64,000 nt of DNA from Algoriphagus algorifonticola. Lineage in GTDB: Bacteria > Bacteroidota > Bacteroidia > Cytophagales > Cyclobacteriaceae. The stretch is taken from contig NZ_VLOG01000008.1 of the NCBI RefSeq assembly GCF_007655305.1, forward strand, positions 182,053 to 246,052, in the 5' to 3' direction. This document shows, in pieces, positions 42,720 to 51,564 of the stretch. The notes beneath the pieces are model-generated. The model worked only from the letters and a program-made list of their open reading frames with translations, searched no databases and was not told the DNA's origin. How positions within the stretch are numbered: the first letter of the stretch is position 1; the number at the start of each line of letters is the position of its first letter. The position numbers and the translations under genes are program-made.

Positions 42720-43589
42720 TTAATTAACTGGCGAAAGCGTATAGCCAGCTTCTTTCAAAAGATTCAAGACTCCTTTTTGACCAGCCAAATGGCCTGCCCC
42801 TACTGCAAAAAAGGTAGATTTTTCTCCCATTTTTTTCTCCATTTCCGGGATCCATTTTTCATTTCTTTGATCCAAAAGCACTTCTGAAAAATTACCGGTC
42901 ATTGAATTTTCCCTGATGGTTTGATACAATTTATCCAAGTCTTGGGCAACGTAAGCTTCGACCATAGCCTGAAATTCATTTTTGGATTGATCAGTTGTCA
43001 CCATTTTTCCAAGTTCTTCCAACTGAACATCCAGAGGAATCTGATCAAAAATACCCACTTGGAATGCCACATCTTCCAAACCTAGAGTTTCTTTACCCTG
43101 CTGCTGAGCCATCTGCATAAAATAGAACTCATAACTCTCCATTTGATCACAAGGCAATTGCTTCATCAGGACCATGGAAGTTAATACAAAGGGCTTGAGT
43201 ATGCCCATTTGTGCCAATCCTGCCCCATAATTTTGAGTTAAAAACTCATCCAAAGCCTTGGATTGTTCCTCTTTCATTTCTCCTTGGATATTTTTCATTC
43301 CGGAATTGATAGATACTGCCTGCATCTTTTGCTGCAGTTCCGGATCATCCATATCCAATTCTAAAACCAACTGTTCAGTACCAGTGAAAGCATCCTTAAT
43401 TTCCTCATTCATCAAAAATTGATCAGGACAAATCATGTGAATGGTACCAAATACAAAGGAATCTTTTTCTAATCCATTCCCGCTAATCTTCCAAAGAAGA
43501 CTTTTCTCTGTTTGTGCTTGCAGTTGAAACACAAAACCTATGCAAAAAAGCAAGGTTAATCTTAAAATGCTACAATAGTTCTTTTTCAT
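42720..43589 (-). CDS. TraB/GumN family protein
   Basis: 289 residues. A signal peptide (ILRLTLLFCIGFVFQLQAQ) is followed by the family's first conserved block VFGTIHMICPDQF, LVLELDMDDPE, and the C-terminal block KSTFFAVGAGHLAGQKGVLNLL with the conserved GxGHL. The fold resembles Tiki-type metalloproteases; whether this protein has protease activity is unknown. The 16-base gap to the kinase gene suggests cotranscription with the two-component pair. Confidence 0.9.
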   Translation of the reverse strand: MKKNYCSILRLTLLFCIGFVFQLQAQTEKSLLWKISGNGLEKDSFVFGTIHMICPDQFLMNEEIKDAFTGTEQLVLELDMDDPELQQKMQAVSINSGMKNIQGEMKEEQSKALDEFLTQNYGAGLAQMGILKPFVLTSMVLMKQLPCDQMESYEFYFMQMAQQQGKETLGLEDVAFQVGIFDQIPLDVQLEELGKMVTTDQSKNEFQAMVEAYVAQDLDKLYQTIRENSMTGNFSEVLLDQRNEKWIPEMEKKMGEKSTFFAVGAGHLAGQKGVLNLLKEAGYTLSPVN

Positions 43590-43803
43590 GATCTAATTGA
43601 TTAATAAAACAAATATGAATATTGCCGAGCTTAAAAAAATACTTAATTCCTCCAATGCAGAAATTTAGCGATAAATGCAGTTTTCTTTTTTTTTATTTTT
43701 TTAGGTTATGCTTGCTTTCTTTTCAAAGAAAGCTTTATATTTAATCCTTAGTTTCTTGTTTTTAGGCCATTAAAGCTCTTCTGTTAAATATTTCAAATGA
43801 AAT

Positions 43804-43819
43804 ATTCGTAAATACGAAT
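43804..43819. promoter_or_regulatory. Inverted repeat upstream of the Tat-exported isomerase gene
   Basis: ATTCGTA-AA-TACGAAT, seven-base perfect arms, 56 bases before the ATG at 43875. A regulator site is possible. The rest of the 285-base gap (43590-43874) is AT-rich with one further palindrome (CTTTCTTT/AAAGAAAG near 43725) and no gene. Confidence 0.4.
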
Positions 43820-43874
43820 CTATTTTGTTAATTTGAAACAATAGCTTCAAACCTAATTTAACCTGTAAACGACC

Positions 43875-44903
43875 ATGAAGAACAGAAGAGACTTTCTTAT
43901 TAAATCCACTTTAGGAGCAGCTGGCTTAGCCTTAGCTCCTGCTTGGCTACAGGGAGCCCCCTCGATCATCAAAAATTACAATAAACCGGATAGTCAGATT
44001 AATGGAGTTCAGATTGGATGCATTACCTATTCATTCCGATCACTTCCTGACCAAAGTGCCGAAGCAACCCTGAGATATATAACAGACTCAGGTTTAAGTG
44101 CTGTTGAACTAATGGGAGATCCAGCAGAATCATTTGCAGGTATGCCTTCCCCAACATTTGACAGAATGAAAGCATGGCAATTGGGTGGAAGAGAAAGAAG
44201 AGGAGAAACTCTCTCAGACGATGAAAAGAATGAATTGGCAGAAATCAGAAAAGCTGCCGAGGCATATTCTCAGGAAGTTGCACAATGGAGAGCGAATGCC
44301 TCTATGAAGCCTTTCGAACAACTGCGAAAAATGTACAAAGAAGCTGGTGTGAGTATCTATGCTTTCAAACCAAGCGCCTTTGGAATGAATAATACGGATG
44401 CTGAAATCGCTTATGGAATGAAAGCAGCCAAAGCTCTCGGCGCCAGTCATGTAACCTTAGAACATCCCTCAAACGATGCCCATACCTTGAAATTGGGTAA
44501 AATAGGTGAACAGTTTGGTATGGCAGTTGCCTATCATGGACACGAGCAACAAACCTTTGACTTTTGGGATACAGCATTGACACAAAGCCCAAAAAATGCA
44601 TTGAATTTAGACATGGGGCATTACATCGCTGCAGGGCACAAGGATTTGCTTCAATTGATCGAAAAACAGCATAAAAATATTCTCAGCATGCATACCAAAG
44701 ATCGTCAGAAGCCTGAAAATGGCAAAGGAAACGTGGTATGGGGAAGTGGAGACACTCCTATAGGAGATGTACTCAAACTCATGCAAAAAAATAAATACAA
44801 GTTCCCAGCAACTATAGAACTGGAATATCAGGTACCGGAAGGATCTAATCCAGTAGCTGAAGTGCAAAAATGCCTGGAATTTTGTAGAAAGAGCCTGGCC
44901 TGA
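43875..44903 (+). CDS. Tat-exported sugar isomerase/epimerase-like TIM-barrel protein
   Basis: 342 residues. A twin-arginine signal (NRRDFLIKS, then GAAGLALAPAWLQGAP) leads into a xylose-isomerase-like TIM barrel: GCITYSFRSLPD, GLSAVELMGDPAE, SHVTLEHPSND, VAYHGHEQQTFDFWDTAL, LNLDMGHYIAAG and IELEYQVPEG. The His, Glu and Asp residues at strand ends would hold a divalent metal. Exported members of this family travel with Gfo/Idh/MocA oxidoreductases and 3-keto-disaccharide hydrolases in periplasmic sugar metabolism; such genes lie at 52.9-55.6 kb. The exact substrate is unknown. Confidence 0.88.
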   Translation: MKNRRDFLIKSTLGAAGLALAPAWLQGAPSIIKNYNKPDSQINGVQIGCITYSFRSLPDQSAEATLRYITDSGLSAVELMGDPAESFAGMPSPTFDRMKAWQLGGRERRGETLSDDEKNELAEIRKAAEAYSQEVAQWRANASMKPFEQLRKMYKEAGVSIYAFKPSAFGMNNTDAEIAYGMKAAKALGASHVTLEHPSNDAHTLKLGKIGEQFGMAVAYHGHEQQTFDFWDTALTQSPKNALNLDMGHYIAAGHKDLLQLIEKQHKNILSMHTKDRQKPENGKGNVVWGSGDTPIGDVLKLMQKNKYKFPATIELEYQVPEGSNPVAEVQKCLEFCRKSLA

Positions 44904-44928
44904 TTAGGAAAGGATGCTTAACACGACC

Positions 44929-44960
44929 GCGGCGGGGAGAAATCTCTGCCGCTTATTTTT
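44929..44960 (+). terminator. Intrinsic terminator after the isomerase-like gene
   Basis: Ten-base stem GCGGCGGGGA/TCTCTGCCGC (44929-44938 with 44943-44952, two G-T wobbles), GAAA tetraloop, then TTATTTTTT. It abuts the stop of the convergent aminotransferase gene. Confidence 0.85.
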
Positions 44961-46128
44961 TGAATAAATGTCCAAGATTCTTCAGACGTACCAAAGCCTC
45001 TTCCAAGTCTGAATTTTCCTTGGCAAAGCAAAAGCGAATGATCTTGTCATCTTTTTGATTATGATAAAAAGAAGAAACAGGAATGCAGGCAACTTTCAAC
45101 TCTTTGGTCATTTTCTCGGCTAATTCCCTGTCCCCTATTTTTGAAAGATGACCATATTTTGCAGTTTGGAAAAAACTGCCTTGAGTAGCTTGAAATTCAA
45201 GTCCGGTATTTTTCAAACCGCTTAAAAACAGATCCCGCTTTTCCTGATAAAAATCAGGAATAGACTCGTATCGTTCCGGTTTTTCCAGATATTCCGCAAG
45301 AGCATATTGTAAAAAAGTAACCGAGCTGAAAGTTACATATTGATGGATTTTCCGAAACTCTTCCGTTAGCTTTTCAGGAGCTATACAGTAGCCCAATTTC
45401 CATCCCGTTACATGAAATGTCTTCCCAAAGGATCCACACACAAAGGATTTTTGTCTCAATTCTGCATGCCCAACTAAGGACAGATGGGGTCGGCCATCAA
45501 ATGTGATGTGTTCATAAACTTCATCACTGACCACATAAATATTCCTTTCTCTGACTAATTCGGCCAATTGATCCAAATCATTTTGAGTCCACACATATCC
45601 GCTTGGATTATGAGGACTATTGATGACAATCAATTTAGTCTTAAAGGTGATGGAGTTTTTCACCCTTTCCCAGTCCACCGAAAAATCACTTGAATTCAAT
45701 GGAACCCGTATTGGAATACCTCCACTCAATAATATAGCTGGCTCATAACTATCATAAGCAGGTTCAAGGATAATTGCCTCATCACCAGGATGAATCATCG
45801 CAGTAATTGAAGAAAAAATTGCTTCGGTCGCCCCTGAAACAATGCTAACCTCTGTTTCAGGATTCACCTTGGCATTATAGCACCTTAGCGTTTTTTCCGC
45901 CATTTTTTCCCTTAAAGAAGGAATCCCACTCATGGGTGCATATTGATTATATCCGGCTTTGGTATACTTGGCCACCATATCCAATAATTCGGGATCGGCA
46001 CCAAAGCCCGGAAAGCCTTGGGATAAATTAATTGCTCCTTCCTCCTGAGCCATTTTAGACATGATTGTAAAAATAGTCGTCCCTATGTGGGGCAATTTTG
46101 AGCGCATAGTTCTAAAATTTTGACTCAT
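44953..46128 (-). CDS. Methionine/aromatic aminotransferase (KAT/YbdL-like)
   Basis: 391 residues from the ATG at 46128; an in-frame TTG at 46140 adds four. PLP fold type I with INLSQGFPGFGADPEL, YNQYAPMSGIPSLRE, VINSPHNPSGYVW, DEVYEHITFDG and the Schiff-base Lys in SFGKTFHVTGWKLGY. The sequence is closest, by these motifs, to YbdL methionine aminotransferase and kynurenine aminotransferases, which transfer the amino group of Met, Phe or kynurenine to 2-oxo acids. Single gene. Confidence 0.9.
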   Translation of the reverse strand: MSQNFRTMRSKLPHIGTTIFTIMSKMAQEEGAINLSQGFPGFGADPELLDMVAKYTKAGYNQYAPMSGIPSLREKMAEKTLRCYNAKVNPETEVSIVSGATEAIFSSITAMIHPGDEAIILEPAYDSYEPAILLSGGIPIRVPLNSSDFSVDWERVKNSITFKTKLIVINSPHNPSGYVWTQNDLDQLAELVRERNIYVVSDEVYEHITFDGRPHLSLVGHAELRQKSFVCGSFGKTFHVTGWKLGYCIAPEKLTEEFRKIHQYVTFSSVTFLQYALAEYLEKPERYESIPDFYQEKRDLFLSGLKNTGLEFQATQGSFFQTAKYGHLSKIGDRELAEKMTKELKVACIPVSSFYHNQKDDKIIRFCFAKENSDLEEALVRLKNLGHLFKK

Positions 46129-46241
46129 ACAAGTAATCAATTTTAATTTGAAAAAAGGAGAATTTAACCTTATTTCCTTTACCTAGATTCGGAGTGAAAG
46201 CTGAAAAAGCTAAATCAATTATTATCTTGATAAGAAAAAGA

Positions 46242-46751
46242 ATGCTCAATTTTGAAAGTCGGCTAGGTAAATTTGATTTTAATCATTGGCACTATCATTT
46301 TCCGGTTCCAGATGAAATTGCCGCGCAAATGATGGATAAAAATCACAGAAGAGTGTTGGTTAAGATAAATGGAAGCCAACCTTTTCATATGGCCTTGATG
46401 AAAGCAAAAGAATGCTGGTATATCCTTATCAATCAAGAGCTTCGCAAAAAACTTGATTTGGATGAAAACAAAAAGGCAACTATCCAAATCGAGCGGGACT
46501 TGAGTGAATATGGACACGAAGTTCCTGAGGAATTTTTGGTATTGATGGATCAGGATGAAGAAGGCATTGCTTTCTTTAAATCCCTTACTCCCGGGAAACA
46601 AAGATCACTGATTTACTTGGTGACTAAAGTTAAAAACCCGGAAAGTAGAATGAAAAAATCCCTTGCAATTATGCATCATCTGAAATTAGCCAAAGGGCAA
46701 TTGGATTTTAAGCAATTAAACGAGTGGATCAAATATTATAATAATATTTAA
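46242..46751 (+). CDS. YdeI/OmpD-associated-like protein with DUF1905 domain
   Basis: 169 residues from the ATG at 46242; a GTG at 46194 would add 16. The N-terminal half (FNHWHYHFPVPDEIAAQM, VLVKINGSQPFHMALM, WYILINQELRKKLDLDE) is a DUF1905 beta barrel, and the C-terminal half (VPEEFLVLMDQDEEGIAFFK, LTPGKQRSLIYLV) the YdeI-like helical part. Function unknown; distant relatives have been named bacteriocin-protection proteins. Four bases separate it from the next gene. Confidence 0.82.
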   Translation: MLNFESRLGKFDFNHWHYHFPVPDEIAAQMMDKNHRRVLVKINGSQPFHMALMKAKECWYILINQELRKKLDLDENKKATIQIERDLSEYGHEVPEEFLVLMDQDEEGIAFFKSLTPGKQRSLIYLVTKVKNPESRMKKSLAIMHHLKLAKGQLDFKQLNEWIKYYNNI

Positions 46752-46755
46752 TTTC

Positions 46756-47307
46756 ATGGCAGAAAAGGCAAAAAATAAGGTATTCATTGCTACAAGCATG
46801 GATGGCTTTATTGCGGATAAAAACGGCGGAATAGACTTTTTGGAATCAGTTCCGGAACTCAACACAGTCGATTCCGGCTACGCAGCTTTCATGCAAAGCG
46901 TGGATGCACTTGTGATGGGAAGGCATACTTTTGAAACAGTATTGGGTTTTGACATTCCTTGGCCATACGAAAAGCCTGTTTATGTCATGAGTACCACGCT
47001 CAAACAAATTCCAAAAGAGCTCCAAGACAAAGTTTTTCTGGTCCAAGGAATTTTGAAGGATGTGCTGAAGGATATTCATGCGAATGGTCACTTCAGTTTA
47101 TACATCGATGGGGGTAAAACTATTCAAAGTTTTCTCAAAGAAGACCTAATCGATGAAATAATAATAACCCAAATTCCTGTGATTTTGGGAGGAGGGATCT
47201 CATTATTCGGATCTCTTGATCAAGCGCTAAAATTCCAATGTATCTCCAGCCAAATTTTCGTAGAAAAAGTACCCCAGCTACATTATATTCGGTCACATGA
47301 AAAATAA
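46756..47307 (+). CDS. Dihydrofolate reductase family protein (RibD-C type)
   Basis: 183 residues. VFIATSMDGFIADKNGGIDFL, DALVMGRHTFETVLGF, YIDGGKTIQSFL and IPVILGGGISLFG are the NADPH-binding landmarks shared by the RibD C-terminal domain and YyaP/YwjB proteins. True DHFR activity is unlikely. Substrate unknown. In an operon with the DUF1905 gene; followed by a bidirectional terminator. Confidence 0.9.
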   Translation: MAEKAKNKVFIATSMDGFIADKNGGIDFLESVPELNTVDSGYAAFMQSVDALVMGRHTFETVLGFDIPWPYEKPVYVMSTTLKQIPKELQDKVFLVQGILKDVLKDIHANGHFSLYIDGGKTIQSFLKEDLIDEIIITQIPVILGGGISLFGSLDQALKFQCISSQIFVEKVPQLHYIRSHEK

Positions 47308-47331
47308 AAAAGAGGGCCAAAACCCTCTTTT
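47303..47331. terminator. Bidirectional terminator between the DHFR-like and THX genes
   Basis: Stem AAAGAGGG/CCCTCTTT (47309-47316 with 47323-47330), 6-base loop. The + strand reads into TTTT and the minus strand into a T-rich run (complement of 47303-47311), so it serves both convergent genes. Confidence 0.85.
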
Positions 47332-47344
47332 GTTGATCAATGCT

Positions 47345-47470
47345 TTACTTCTTATCCAAACCCATTTTAGCCTTTCTTGTCTGACGATTGGCCTCTTTTT
47401 TGGGTCTGCTTGCTCCGAAAGTTCCACGATTGATTTTTCCTCGTCTAGATTTCAAATCTCCTTTTCCCAT
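47345..47470 (-). CDS. 30S ribosomal protein THX
   Basis: A 41-codon gene on the minus strand. It encodes MGKGDLKSRRGKINRGTFG, then ASRPKKEANRQTRKAK and GLDKK. The MGKGD start, the R/K-rich composition and the GT(F/Y)G turn are those of THX, the tiny peptide that stabilises the head of the 30S subunit. It has an ATG at 47470 and a TAA at 47345, and shares a terminator with the convergent gene. Confidence 0.88.
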   Translation of the reverse strand: MGKGDLKSRRGKINRGTFGASRPKKEANRQTRKAKMGLDKK

Positions 47471-47576
47471 AATTTTCAGGTTTAAGTTAAAAGATACTCA
47501 AAGTTAAAAAACAGCTCTTAGGATGTCAATTTGAGGATAAATGAATCTTTTCCTGTTTTCTTTCTTAATTTAGAAT

Positions 47577-48299
47577 ATGGAAAAAGCCAAAATTCAGATC
47601 AACTGTGATTTAGGTGAAGGAGTAAAAAATGAAGCCCAAATCATTCCCTTGATAGATGCGGCCAGCATAGCTTGTGGAGGACATTTTGGGGACCAGAGTA
47701 CCATTGCCCACACACTTTCTCTTTGTGAAAAATTCGGGAAAGCAGCAGGTGCCCATCCTTCCTATCCAGATCTGGAAAATTTCGGCAGAAAGTCCATGGA
47801 TATTTCTGATGAATATCTAATCGATTCCTTGGCTAGTCAGTTGGAATTATTCGAATCCGTAAGGCAAAATACCCGACTTGAATTGAATCATATCAAGTTT
47901 CATGGAGCTTTGTATAATGATGCAGCAAAAGATTCCAGATTAGCGGAAGTACTTTGCCACTTTTTGATCGAAAACCTTCCTGAAACCACCGTCTTTGTTC
48001 CACCGGGTTCAGAGATGGAAAAGGTAGCAAAATTGGCTGGACTGGCTATCAAAAGAGAAATTTTCGGCGACCGTACTTATGGGGAAGATCTAAAATTAAG
48101 GCCTAGATCAGAGGCAGACTCTCTTTTAACAAAGTATGATTCTGTTGAAAAACACTTAGAACCCATATTGAACTCAGGCAAAATCCAAACGGTCAATGGA
48201 ACCATGATTTCGGTTCCTGCTGATACCCTTTGTTTTCACGGAGATAACCCCGGATTATTGAATTTTTTACCGAAAATCAGGAAGAAATGGTGGAATTGA
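47577..48299 (+). CDS. pxpA: 5-Oxoprolinase subunit A
   Basis: 240 residues, LamB/YcsF family. INCDLGEG at 7-14, IACGGHFGDQSTIAHTL, GAHPSYPDLENFGR, HIKFHGALYNDAA and FGDRTYGEDLKLRPR identify PxpA. With PxpB and PxpC it hydrolyses 5-oxoproline (pyroglutamate) to glutamate using ATP, a housekeeping damage-repair reaction. It overlaps pxpB by 13 bases. Confidence 0.95.
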   Translation: MEKAKIQINCDLGEGVKNEAQIIPLIDAASIACGGHFGDQSTIAHTLSLCEKFGKAAGAHPSYPDLENFGRKSMDISDEYLIDSLASQLELFESVRQNTRLELNHIKFHGALYNDAAKDSRLAEVLCHFLIENLPETTVFVPPGSEMEKVAKLAGLAIKREIFGDRTYGEDLKLRPRSEADSLLTKYDSVEKHLEPILNSGKIQTVNGTMISVPADTLCFHGDNPGLLNFLPKIRKKWWN

Positions 48300-48985
48300 C
48301 TCCTTCAGTTTTTCAAATTGGTCCACAATACACCGAAATAAATTGGTCCGAACCAGTAAGTGATTCACTTTTAATTAAGAGATTATCATTAGAAAAATCC
48401 CTGCTAAAAGATCTGGGAAATGAAATAGATGATTTGAGAGTGGCCTATCAATCAATTGTCGTTAAGTGGAAAAATCAATTTCCCAAAGATCAGTTTCAAA
48501 AGCTGATTAAAATTACCTCCGCTCAAACAGCTACTCTTTCAGATACGGTTTGGAAAATTCCCGTATGTTATGGAGGACAATTCGGGAAAGACCTTCTCAA
48601 TTTGGCTTCAGAAAAAAAAATGTCAGAGGAGGAAATTGTTCAACTGCATAGCCAAGCCAATTATAGGATTTTCTTCTATGGTTTTTTACCTGGGTTTATG
48701 TATCTATCCGGTTTAGACCCCATACTTTCTACTCCCAGAAAATCCATACCAGACCGTAGCATTCCTTCAGGCTCTGTGGCCATTGGAGGAGATCAAACGG
48801 GTGTTTATCCTCTGGAGTCCCCCGGTGGCTGGCATATCATTGGAAGGAGTCCTATTCCTTTTTTTACTCCCTCTTCTACCCCACCAGTTTGGGGAAAAGC
48901 AGGTGACCTGATTCAGTTTACTCCTATTTCTGAATCAGAATATGAGCGCTTGAGGCGAAATCCAAAACTCCCAGAACAGCTATGA
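48287..48985 (+). CDS. pxpB: 5-Oxoprolinase subunit B
   Basis: 232 residues, KipI family. Typical C-terminal core: YRIFFYGFLPGFMYLSGLDP, RSIPSGSVAIGGDQTGVYP, ESPGGWHIIGRSP. The N-terminal 90 residues are the small domain (SLEKSLLKDLGNEIDDLRVA). Overlaps pxpA by 13 bases and pxpC by 4. Confidence 0.95.
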   Translation: MVELTPSVFQIGPQYTEINWSEPVSDSLLIKRLSLEKSLLKDLGNEIDDLRVAYQSIVVKWKNQFPKDQFQKLIKITSAQTATLSDTVWKIPVCYGGQFGKDLLNLASEKKMSEEEIVQLHSQANYRIFFYGFLPGFMYLSGLDPILSTPRKSIPDRSIPSGSVAIGGDQTGVYPLESPGGWHIIGRSPIPFFTPSSTPPVWGKAGDLIQFTPISESEYERLRRNPKLPEQL

Positions 48986-49857
48986 TCAAGGATATAGCTA
49001 ATTTGACCGTAATTCAAACTGGACCCGGAACAAAAATCAGGGATTTAGGAAGAGGAGGATTCACCCAATTTGGAGTACCACTATCAGGTCCGGGAGATTT
49101 AGAGGCCTTTCTATGGAATAATCATTTATTAAAAAATTCACCTGGTGACGCCCAACTGGAAATCCAACAACCCGGATTGAAATTACAGTTTGAGCAAGCC
49201 TGTCAAATTTGTATTTCAGGTGCTTCATCTACCATCAAGCTCAATGGGAAAAATATAGCCTGTACCGGAGTTATAGAGATTCAAGAAGGTGATCTTTTAG
49301 AAATAGGAAAATTTCTGCGCGGTTCTTTAATTTATTTGGGAATTCGGGGTGGATTTCAAACCCAAGAGATCTTAGGTTCCAGAAGTCAACTAAACGGCAT
49401 CACAGATGCTGCATCTATTACAAAAGGAGCGAAAATCCCATTTTTCACCAACCTCTCAAACCCTGTAAAAACTACTTTTTCACATCCTAAATGGGATAAT
49501 AGCTATTTGGAAAAAGAAGAAATCAGGGTTTATTCTGGTCCGGAGTGGTACTTGTTGGATCCCAACGCACAAAAGATGCTTCTATCCAGGGTTTTCCATA
49601 TTTCGAGTATGAAAAATACGATGGCAATCCAACTCGAGGAATTGATCCCTAATCAAATCTCAGATATCCTGACAGCGCCTGTATTTCCGGGAACTATTCA
49701 ATTGACTTCGGGTGGAAAACTATTGGTATTGCAGCAAGATGCACAAGTAACTGGAGGCTATCCAAGAGTTTTACAAATTGATGAAAAGGACCTGAGAGTT
49801 ATAGCTCAAAAGGCTCCAGGTCAAAAAATTTGTTTCCAGCTAGTTTCCGAAGTTTAA
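48982..49857 (+). CDS. pxpC: 5-Oxoprolinase subunit C
   Basis: 291 residues, KipA/biotin-dependent carboxyltransferase-like family. IQTGPGTKIRDLGRGGFTQFG near the N-terminus, LWNNHLLKNSPGDAQLEI, and the end IQLTSGGKLLVLQQDAQVTGG and YPRVLQID. Shorter than many homologues (about 300-330) but with all conserved blocks. No sugar or amino acid permease follows. Confidence 0.94.
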   Translation: MIKDIANLTVIQTGPGTKIRDLGRGGFTQFGVPLSGPGDLEAFLWNNHLLKNSPGDAQLEIQQPGLKLQFEQACQICISGASSTIKLNGKNIACTGVIEIQEGDLLEIGKFLRGSLIYLGIRGGFQTQEILGSRSQLNGITDAASITKGAKIPFFTNLSNPVKTTFSHPKWDNSYLEKEEIRVYSGPEWYLLDPNAQKMLLSRVFHISSMKNTMAIQLEELIPNQISDILTAPVFPGTIQLTSGGKLLVLQQDAQVTGGYPRVLQIDEKDLRVIAQKAPGQKICFQLVSEV

Positions 49858-49973
49858 ATTTTGAGCCAACCTGGAAAAAAATCAACATCACTTCTTAATA
49901 AATTCCTCTTGAAATTTGAGTGATGCCCTCCGACCTGTTAAATTACAGTTTTTACCATTAACCCTAAGACCAC

Positions 49974-51485
49974 ATGGATACCCTGTTGAAAGACAAAATT
50001 ATTGCCCAAGGAATGGATCCTGATACAGTAGCGGAGCAAATTTCAAATTTTAAGGACGGCTTTCCTTATTTGAAAATAACAGGCCCAGCAACTCCACAGG
50101 ATGGCATTCAGGTGCTTTCGGATGATCAATTGAAGCATTTTGTAGAAACTTATCCCAAAAAAGCAGCATCTATAGAAGTAGTGAAGTTTGTTCCTGCTTC
50201 AGGCGCTGCATCCAGGATGTTCAAAGATCTCTTTTCTTTTTTGGATGGAGATGGTGACTTAAGCAAATCGGCTTTTGTGCAGAAATTCATAGACAAAATC
50301 GAAAAATTCGCTTTCTATGATGATTTGAATGCGACATTGAAAGAAAAGAATACTTCGATTGCCGATTGTCTCGATAGAAAGGATTATAAAGAAATAGTAG
50401 GTACTCTTTTGGAAGACTCTGGACTAGGTTATGGAAACCTTCCCAAAGGGCTTTTAAAATTCCATCAATACGAATCTGAAGCAAGGACACCTGCTTATGA
50501 GCACTTGATCGAGGGCTCACAATATGCAGTGGGAAAAGGTAAACTTGTCAAAATTCACTTTACCGTTTCGCCGGAACATGAAGAAAAATTCCGAAAGGAA
50601 ATAGAAAGCATTGTGCCGAAATTGGAGTCCAAAACAGGTCTTAAATACGAGGTAACTTATTCACAGCAGAAAAAATCAACTGACACCATTGCCGTCTCGA
50701 TGGATAATGAGCCATTCCTTGAAGAAGATGGATCCATTTTGTTCCGACCAGCCGGTCACGGTGCTTTATTGGAAAATCTCAATGATATTTCTGCTGACCT
50801 TATTTTCATCAAAAACATTGACAATGTAGTTCCTGACCGGCTTAAGTCAGATACAAAAACCTACAAAATGGCCATTGGAGGGCTATTGTTGGAAATCCAG
50901 GAGAAAGTTTTTGAAGCTTTAAAAGAATTGAGTCAGGAGATATCGGATGAGTCACTGAAAAAGGCAAAAAATGTCTTTACTGAAGTATTAGGAGCAAAGC
51001 TTCCAAATGAGTTTGAAAACCAACCTTTGATGGAAAGAGCCAATTTTCTTAAAGGAAAGCTCAATCGACCGATCCGTGTCTGTGGCATGGTGAAAAATAC
51101 TGGAGAACCTGGAGGTGGACCTTTTTGGGTGATGGAAAAAGATGGCAGTCAGTCCCTTCAAATCCTCGAAACAGCCCAAATCGACCTTTCTGACCCAGAG
51201 TCAAAAAAACATTTTCAGGCTGCTACCCATTTCAATCCGGTAGATTTGGTTTGTGGCACCCGTAATTTCAAAGGAGAAGAATTTGATCTTTTGAAATACA
51301 GAGACATGAAAACCGGATTCATTACAGAGAAATCAAAAAGCGGTAGAGAACTCAAGGCTTTGGAATTACCCGGTTTATGGAACGGAGCTATGGCAGGCTG
51401 GAATACCTTGTTCGTTGAAGTTCCTTTGATCACTTTCAACCCGGTGAAAACAGTCAATGATCTACTCAGAGATGAACACCAATAA
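49974..51485 (+). CDS. DUF4301 family protein
   Basis: 503 residues. KFVPASGAASRMFKDLFSFLDG (about 72-93) resembles a nucleotide-binding glycine/serine loop, with RPAGHGALLENLNDISAD and IFIKNIDNVVPD later on, which recalls sugar-nucleotidyltransferase folds. Residues 380-503 contain RVCGMVKNTGEPGGGPFWV and PGLWNGAMAGWNTLFVEVP. The family is found mainly in Bacteroidota and has no proven function that I know of; a nucleotidyltransferase role is only suggested by the motifs. Confidence 0.85.
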   Translation: MDTLLKDKIIAQGMDPDTVAEQISNFKDGFPYLKITGPATPQDGIQVLSDDQLKHFVETYPKKAASIEVVKFVPASGAASRMFKDLFSFLDGDGDLSKSAFVQKFIDKIEKFAFYDDLNATLKEKNTSIADCLDRKDYKEIVGTLLEDSGLGYGNLPKGLLKFHQYESEARTPAYEHLIEGSQYAVGKGKLVKIHFTVSPEHEEKFRKEIESIVPKLESKTGLKYEVTYSQQKKSTDTIAVSMDNEPFLEEDGSILFRPAGHGALLENLNDISADLIFIKNIDNVVPDRLKSDTKTYKMAIGGLLLEIQEKVFEALKELSQEISDESLKKAKNVFTEVLGAKLPNEFENQPLMERANFLKGKLNRPIRVCGMVKNTGEPGGGPFWVMEKDGSQSLQILETAQIDLSDPESKKHFQAATHFNPVDLVCGTRNFKGEEFDLLKYRDMKTGFITEKSKSGRELKALELPGLWNGAMAGWNTLFVEVPLITFNPVKTVNDLLRDEHQ

Positions 51486-51503
51486 AGGCTGAAGTTTGAA
51501 GTT

Positions 51504-51542
51504 AGAAAGCTGAAAAGAGTGAATGGTCTCTTTCAGCTTTCT
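51504..51542. terminator. Hairpin between convergent DUF4301 and methyltransferase genes
   Basis: Sixteen-base arm 51504-51519 pairs with 15 bases at 51528-51542 (AGCTTTCT end) with one bulge and an 8-base loop. It lies in the 80-base gap between convergent genes. There is no long T-tract on either side, so termination strength is uncertain. Confidence 0.55.
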
Positions 51543-51564
51543 GACTTTATCTTTCATACTTCCC

